NCBI GenBank assembly: GCA_020627535.1
Contig: JAHDGU010000022.1
Coordinates: forward strand, 1 to 47,499
Source of the DNA: Saprospiraceae bacterium
Lineage (GTDB): Bacteria; Bacteroidota; Bacteroidia; Chitinophagales; Saprospiraceae
Length of the DNA stretch: 47,499 nucleotides
Reading direction: 5' to 3'
This document shows, one piece after another, positions 43,363 to 47,499 of the stretch. Each line of letters starts with the position of its first letter. The first letter of the stretch is position 1. Below the pieces are notes generated by a model. The model had not been told where the DNA came from, searched no databases, and saw only the letters and a list, made by a program, of their open reading frames with translations. The translations under genes and the position numbers were made by a program.

Positions 43363-44190
43363 TCAGAATAGGCGTCGTACGAGCTTGATGAAGTTTTTGG
43401 CTTTTTTCTTTTTGTCTCGACTGCTCCAGTCTAGATCCTGCGCGACTCCCTTGGCGAGATAGTCTTGTGCCTCTTGGAGTGAGCTAGAGCCGTGCAGCAC
43501 GCTGATCGTCTGGTCAAATAGGGCTGCATCTCCATCAAAAAGCTCATTGATGGTGAAGATTTTCTCATTGATGCCCATCGCTTCGGTGAGATCACTGATC
43601 TTGGATTCGCTGAGCTGCTCAGATAGATCCTTGGCCTTCTGGACATGGAAGAGCTCGGCCACTTCTAGAGGGATGATTTTTCCTGCTTGTGCTCGAGAGA
43701 CTGATCGGGAGTCGACCTTGATTTCTTTGATTTTGGGCGCTTTCGCGAAAATGTCTTGCGGCTTTTGCTCTTCTGGTGTTTCAGCTTGAGTGGTTTCGGG
43801 TTCTTCGGTATTTTCTGCATGCTGACCATTGTCAGAGTGTGACTCTGCGATCTCCTCCGGTGCGGGAGGTTTCTCTTGGCTGACAGACATTTTGGCGAAA
43901 GCCTCATCAGACTCCAACTCCGTATCTGCAGTGCCTATGGCCTCCGTGCTCGGGCTCTCCGCCTCTGGCTGCTGGATCTCAGGAGCTGAGTGCATAGTGC
44001 TATCATCAGCTGATGTGCCGCGAGAATTGTCCGGTGGGGTATCCTTGCCACCGAGGGCAAGAAAGAGCTCTTTGGCGTATCCCTGAAGGAGCTGCTGTTC
44101 CATAGGGAGCAGCTCTCCACCACTAGATTCCAGGCTGGCGATGAAGTCTTGGATCTTCTTGATGAGGAGCTTGGATTTTTGATAGTTCAT
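43363..44190 (-). CDS. Conserved hypothetical protein, acidic linker
   Basis: The 275 aa protein has three parts. An N-terminal helical segment covers residues 1-50, and a Pro/Glu/Ala/Thr-rich disordered stretch covers about 50-150. A C-terminal helical domain then includes ISDLTEAMGINEKIFTINEL, a pattern I have seen in conserved Bacteroidota hypotheticals. No signal peptide or membrane helix. It is divergent from thymidine kinase. The disordered stretch contains two copies of the dispersed 16 bp word, at 43739-43755 and 43888-43903. Function unknown. Confidence 0.75.
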   Translation of the reverse strand: MNYQKSKLLIKKIQDFIASLESSGGELLPMEQQLLQGYAKELFLALGGKDTPPDNSRGTSADDSTMHSAPEIQQPEAESPSTEAIGTADTELESDEAFAKMSVSQEKPPAPEEIAESHSDNGQHAENTEEPETTQAETPEEQKPQDIFAKAPKIKEIKVDSRSVSRAQAGKIIPLEVAELFHVQKAKDLSEQLSESKISDLTEAMGINEKIFTINELFDGDAALFDQTISVLHGSSSLQEAQDYLAKGVAQDLDWSSRDKKKKAKNFIKLVRRLF

Positions 44191-44295
44191 ATGAGTCTTT
44201 CGATTAATAACTTCGAGGCAGAATCTGCATTGCGAATTTACAGATTTTGCGTCCTAGTGAGGTGACACAGGGCATCAACGAAAGAGAAGAACCAT

Positions 44296-44889
44296 ATGTT
44301 TTTGGAGCCCAGTTTTAGAGGTCAGCGCAGTGGATGGATCGAGGTGATCTGCGGGTCGATGTTTTCTGGGAAGACGGAAGAGCTCATCCGTCGTCTCCGT
44401 CGAGCCAAGTTTGCGACCCAGGAGGTGCTTGTCTATAAGCCTGTACGCGATGTGCGCTACAGCGAAGAGAGTGTCGTGTCCCACGATCAGAAAGAATTTG
44501 ATGCCCTGCCGATTGAGCATTCAAAGCAGATTCTCGGTACGCCAAAGCACATCAAAGTGGTGGGAGTGGATGAAGCGCAATTTTTTGATGGGGAGCTAGC
44601 GATACACTGCCAGACGCTAGCGCTGAGAGGCGTGCGCGTAATCGCTGCAGGTCTTGATATGGACTTCAAGGGAGTGCCTTTTGGTCCTATTCCACAGCTC
44701 CTCGCTGTCGCGGAGTATGTCACCAAGCTCCATGCTATCTGTCCGCACTGTGGCAATCTTGCGACGCACTCATATCGTCTGAGCAATGAGGCTGAGACCG
44801 TGGTACTTGGCGCGACGGATAAATATGAGCCTCGGTGTAGGGTTTGTTATAGTATGGGCAATATCTTGGACTTTCGATCCGATCGATAG
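44296..44889 (+). CDS. tdk: Thymidine kinase
   Basis: The 197 aa protein has the P-loop [38 protein letters not shown] and the four zinc cysteines CPHC and CRVC (near the C-terminus), all diagnostic of type II thymidine kinase. It phosphorylates thymidine in the salvage pathway. Length matches the family. It is transcribed away from the hypothetical at 43363-44190 with a 105 bp intergenic region and followed by about 190 bp without a gene. Confidence 0.96.
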   Translation: MFLEPSFRGQRSGWIEVICGSMFSGKTEELIRRLRRAKFATQEVLVYKPVRDVRYSEESVVSHDQKEFDALPIEHSKQILGTPKHIKVVGVDEAQFFDGELAIHCQTLALRGVRVIAAGLDMDFKGVPFGPIPQLLAVAEYVTKLHAICPHCGNLATHSYRLSNEAETVVLGATDKYEPRCRVCYSMGNILDFRSDR

Positions 44890-45080
44890 GGCATGTTTTG
44901 ATTTATTTTGGCTCGATCTGGGTAGATTTTTGTGATATGATCAGTCCGCGGGTCTTTAATGGTAGAATAGATGGGTCAATAATCACTGAAGTGGACGATC
45001 TGTAGGGCTCGTCTATAAAATTGAGACAGTTGTGATGCGAAGTGGCCATAGCTTGGTGATTCATCATAAAAATGATCATC

Positions 45081-45806
45081 ATGAAAAAAGCAATTGTTTC
45101 TCTACTGCTCCTGCTACTTCTACAGACATGCTTGACAGCACAGCTTGAAGTCCCTAATCCCCATACGACCAAAGAAAAGATCAATGTTGGCCTTCACTGG
45201 GTGCCCACCAGTCTCCTCATGAGTCACAGCGTGATCAGGTTTGGAGGAGAGGTCGGCATAGGACGATTTGGCGTCGTTTTGGACTATGGCCTGGGCATGG
45301 ACAAGATCGGATGGGCTAGAGGGAAGTACAGCTATGACTACAAGGCTTTGAGACCACAATTGAGATATTACATTCCTCTGAGCGATCGTGGGGCCTATCC
45401 CCGACAAGAGCTCTTTGCAGGTCTTGAGCTTGCTCATGTAGAATACAAGCGAGATATGAGAGACTATGTCTTGAGAATCGATGACGAAATCGCAGATATC
45501 GCACGAGGTACCCAGTATACCAAGCAAATCAGTGTGCTGGCGAAAGCAGGCGTGCGCTTTAAGCCAACCGCGCATGTAAGTATCGATCTATTCGTCGGTG
45601 TGGGCCGTGGTCAAAGGGACATCGCATATCTAAATCAGTCTAGACCTGTATTTCGGAGTTACCCATATCTGGGTATCGCCGGAGGTATTGCTCAGCTACT
45701 CAGAAAGGCCGCCATACAGACGGAACTTGACGAAGGTCGATCACAAGCTTTGACGATGGATGCTGGCATCAGGCTGCAGATGGTCCTATTTAGCTACAAA
45801 GAGTAA
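45081..45806 (+). CDS. Putative outer membrane beta-barrel protein
   Basis: The 241 aa protein has a signal peptide (ending near LTAQ) and alternating beta-strands: GLHWVPTSLL, RFGGEVGIGRFGVVLDYGLG, LRPQLRYYIPLS, QELFAGLELAHVEYKRD, LAKAGVRFKPTAHVSIDLFVG. It ends in MVLFSYKE. The pattern resembles small eight-stranded barrels (DUF3575-like), but the family is not certain. The ATG at 45081 is preferred over 45072. It is monocistronic. Confidence 0.65.
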   Translation: MKKAIVSLLLLLLLQTCLTAQLEVPNPHTTKEKINVGLHWVPTSLLMSHSVIRFGGEVGIGRFGVVLDYGLGMDKIGWARGKYSYDYKALRPQLRYYIPLSDRGAYPRQELFAGLELAHVEYKRDMRDYVLRIDDEIADIARGTQYTKQISVLAKAGVRFKPTAHVSIDLFVGVGRGQRDIAYLNQSRPVFRSYPYLGIAGGIAQLLRKAAIQTELDEGRSQALTMDAGIRLQMVLFSYKE

Positions 45807-45977
45807 TTTTTTCTTCTGCCTCTAGATATCAAGAGCACGCAGGAGTCGACATACGAGCGTTTCATCTCATTGTGGATTGTGAGTAGCCAAAGCTCGTTGA
45901 TATCGAATGGAGGCTGGATTTCAATGACTTGGAAAAGAATCCCTAGCTTCGACGGAGAACAACAAGGTCATTGTCAG

Positions 45978-46313
45978 ATGACAAAAGAAGAACGCGCCAG
46001 CTTCAAGCAGCAGATCATAGAACTTATCGAAGAGACAAAAGCCGACATCGAGCAGACGGAGTCGATGACAGAACCTGTCAAGCCAGAAAACTCCATCGGT
46101 CGGATATCGCGTATGGATGCCATCAACAACAAAAGTGTGATGGAGGCCAGCTTGCGGCAAAAGAAGCGGAAGCTCTCCAAGCTACAGATCGCCCTCAAGA
46201 AGGTGGATGACGAGGCTTTTGGCCATTGCCGGCGCTGCAAGAAGGCCATCAATCCCAAGCGGCTGATGCTCTTGCCGGAGAGTGATATGTGTGTGAGCTG
46301 TGCGAGTCGTTGA
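45978..46313 (+). CDS. DksA/TraR-type zinc finger protein
   Basis: The 111 aa protein has a helical coiled-coil region (about residues 1-80) followed by CRRC and CVSC, spaced as in the TraR/DksA zinc finger (HCRRCKKAINPKRLMLLPES). It may bind RNA polymerase through the secondary channel. The ATG at 45978 is preferred over 45870 because the homologous region begins there and an AAGG lies 10 bp upstream. It overlaps nothing; its stop is 26 bp before the next gene. Confidence 0.85.
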   Translation: MTKEERASFKQQIIELIEETKADIEQTESMTEPVKPENSIGRISRMDAINNKSVMEASLRQKKRKLSKLQIALKKVDDEAFGHCRRCKKAINPKRLMLLPESDMCVSCASR

Positions 46314-46339
46314 TTAGCTATGCTTCAAACCAATGTACG

Positions 46340-47065
46340 ATGAAAGACCTACTGAGTATTTTTCTCCCCATTCAACTGCTAATTGTAAGCAGTGCAGCCT
46401 TGTGCTCTCAAGTACAGAGCCTGATTGAATTTGATGTTAATGATCCTGGCGTAGAAGCAGTCTATGTAGACTCCGGAGATCAAGTGATAGAAGTGATTCG
46501 ACTAGATGGGGTCTTGGCCAGTAAAAGCTACTTGGAGGATGTAAACGGACAGCTTCTGCCGCATGGTGAGCGAAGGACATGGTATGCTAGCGGTAACATA
46601 CGGACTGTCGAGAACTACTGGAAAGGATGTCTGTCAGGTGTTTTTGTCAAGTACTATGAGAGTGGAGCTGTAGAGCGAAGGGACAATTACATATCGGGAA
46701 GGTTTATTGCAGGAGCCTGTTATGACGAGAGCGGTCAGGAGATTGATCACTGTCGATACTACACCGATGTCGGACTCCCTGGAGGTGATCTTGAGGGCTA
46801 TATGAGGTATATGATGGCTCGTATCAAGTATCCGCGCGTCGCCAGAGTCAATGGAGAGCAAGGAACAGTATGGGTGTCTTTTTTGGTCAATCGAGATGGC
46901 CGCGTGACAAATACAGAGATTCTAAACTCCGTGTCGCAAAGTATCGACAGGCAAGTTTTGAAGGTGCTTGAAAAGCAAACCAGGTTTAAGCCTGCGACGC
47001 TTGAAGGAGTGCCCGTGGCTGCTAGAATGGTATTGCCGTTTCATTTTAAGCTGACAAGTGAGTAG
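46340..47065 (+). CDS. TonB-domain energy transducer-like protein
   Basis: The 241 aa protein has a signal or membrane segment (LLSIFLPIQLLIVSSAALC), then a middle region of YwqK/MORN-like repeats (GERRTWYASGNIRTVENYWKG; FVKYYESGAVERRDNY). The C-terminal TonB domain contains YPRVARVNGEQGTVWVSFLV and FKPATLEGVPVAARMVLPFHF. The Pro-rich linker of classical TonB is missing, so it may act as a periplasmic TonB-like adaptor. The ATG at 46340 is chosen over 46289, where the frame overlaps the zinc-finger gene. Confidence 0.8.
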   Translation: MKDLLSIFLPIQLLIVSSAALCSQVQSLIEFDVNDPGVEAVYVDSGDQVIEVIRLDGVLASKSYLEDVNGQLLPHGERRTWYASGNIRTVENYWKGCLSGVFVKYYESGAVERRDNYISGRFIAGACYDESGQEIDHCRYYTDVGLPGGDLEGYMRYMMARIKYPRVARVNGEQGTVWVSFLVNRDGRVTNTEILNSVSQSIDRQVLKVLEKQTRFKPATLEGVPVAARMVLPFHFKLTSE

Positions 47066-47151
47066 CTCGAGCGTGTGAGTACAATCCAACATCAGCTCAG
47101 AAGCCGCTAGAAATGACCTAGAGATATTTTGATTTCCTTTTCCAGATTTTT

Positions 47152-47395
47152 GCACTCAGAGGCAATTCCTCGTATCCGACCTGAGTGCTCAAGAATCTAT
47201 TGCTCAAGAAGTCCTGTTTGTCTACTGCATTTGACAATGCTAGGCAAATGCAGTATATTGAGGGCAAATCGCAAGATCCTCTATAACATGATTTTTTTCA
47301 AGCTTACACTAGTCTATAACGTACTTCTGCGAGGAGCTCTTGTGCCAGCAGGCGCGGGTCCTGGCTCAGCCGTTCTGAACGGTTCTGATACGGCT
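47152..47395. repeat. Hairpin-rich intergenic stretch
   Basis: The 375 bp after the TonB-domain gene hold no credible coding frame but several inverted repeats. GCACTCAG (47152-47159) pairs with CTGAGTGC (47181-47188). TACTGCATTTG (47223-47233) pairs perfectly with CAAATGCAGTA (47245-47255) around an 11-base loop. AGCCGT (47368-47373) pairs with ACGGCT (47390-47395), enclosing CCGTTCTGAACGG (47370-47382). None has a terminator-type T run. They could be a structured RNA or decayed repeats; which cannot be told from here. Confidence 0.4.
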
Positions 47396-47440
47396 AGACG
47401 CGTATAATCGGGAAATAATCTGGAAAAGGTGCGGTTATAT

Positions 47441-47499
47441 ATGAGTTATCTCTCATCAGAAAAAAATGAAGGAAGAAATAATAGAACATATCAATCAAC
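47441..47499 (+). CDS. Possible partial gene start, cut by window end
   Basis: Two overlapping candidate starts, ATG at 47441 and ATG at 47466 in different frames, both run open to the window edge. The second encodes MKEEIIEHINQ, a normal-looking protein N-terminus; the first has AAGG about 13 bp upstream. Too little is present to choose or to name a product. Confidence 0.25.
   Translation, partial: MSYLSSEKNEGRNNRTYQS

Noticed and set aside
47129-47407. Rightward 92-codon frame after the TonB-domain gene
   Set aside because: It spans the inverted repeats, shows no family resemblance and has an implausible composition.
1-47499. CRISPR arrays, tRNA or rRNA genes, prophage
   Set aside because: No regularly spaced direct repeats, cloverleaf sequences, ribosomal RNA stretches or phage structural genes were seen on either strand.

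Overview
The window looks like a chromosomal segment from a member of the Bacteroidota, most likely a marine or environmental lineage near the Saprospiria. This rests on gene content: a type IX secretion type B sorting domain, a TonB-dependent receptor with an N-terminal carboxypeptidase-regulatory-like domain, a BrxA/BrxB bacilliredoxin, a YfhO membrane protein and an ECF sigma factor next to a single-pass protein with a predicted outer-membrane barrel. Start-site signals are weak and the base composition is near balanced. No rRNA, tRNA, CRISPR array, prophage or intact insertion sequence was seen.

Region 1 (1-5887) is a surface-glycan or tailoring locus. It holds a fucosyltransferase-like enzyme, two sulfotransferases, an OafA-type acyltransferase, a SAM methyltransferase and a GT1-type glycosyltransferase. 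Between the convergent acyltransferase and methyltransferase genes lies a non-coding element of about 306 bp with near-perfect 20 bp terminal inverted repeats.

Region 2 (5901-25604) is the centre of interest: a divergent nonribosomal peptide locus. Leftwards from a shared 114 bp promoter region run an ornithine-cyclodeaminase homologue, a TonB-dependent receptor, a pyrrole-2-carboxyl starter set (acyl-CoA-dehydrogenase-like oxidase, free-standing adenylation enzyme, discrete carrier protein), an NRPS module and a uracil-DNA-glycosylase-like gene. Rightwards run a HupE/UreJ-type membrane protein, a C-A-T-E NRPS, a C-T-TE NRPS lacking an A domain, and a phosphopantetheinyl transferase. The leftward NRPS carries a complete PP-loop (adenine nucleotide alpha hydrolase) domain with zinc-ribbon cysteines, inserted inside the C-terminal subdomain of its adenylation domain. 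The A-domain codes read as Asn-like for that module and bacitracin-His-like for the epimerising module. With a TonB receptor and a HupE permease in the same transcription units, the most economical reading is a new peptide metallophore: a pyrrole-2-carbonyl starter, an Asn-derived residue whose carbonyl or amide may be converted to a thioamide, amidine or amide, then D-His, and possibly one residue loaded in trans. This product is inferred, not seen.

Region 3 (25605-39322) is mostly core metabolism and envelope genes: a GT4-type glycosyltransferase with YfhO, bacilliredoxin, rhomboid protease, 6-phosphofructokinase, anhydro-MurNAc kinase (anmK), a lipoprotein GH47-type glycosidase, a T9SS-exported protein, MurNAc-6-phosphate etherase (murQ), a DUF2007 protein and a metallophosphoesterase. 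Region 4 (39374-47499) holds a lipoprotein / ECF sigma factor / transmembrane-barrel operon, a conserved hypothetical, thymidine kinase, a small outer-membrane protein, a DksA/TraR zinc-finger protein, a TonB-domain protein and a hairpin-rich intergenic stretch.

A 15-16 bp word close to GGCTTYCGCCAAAATG recurs more than a dozen times on both strands, mostly inside genes and in several reading frames. It looks like a dispersed genomic signal, possibly an uptake-sequence-like element.
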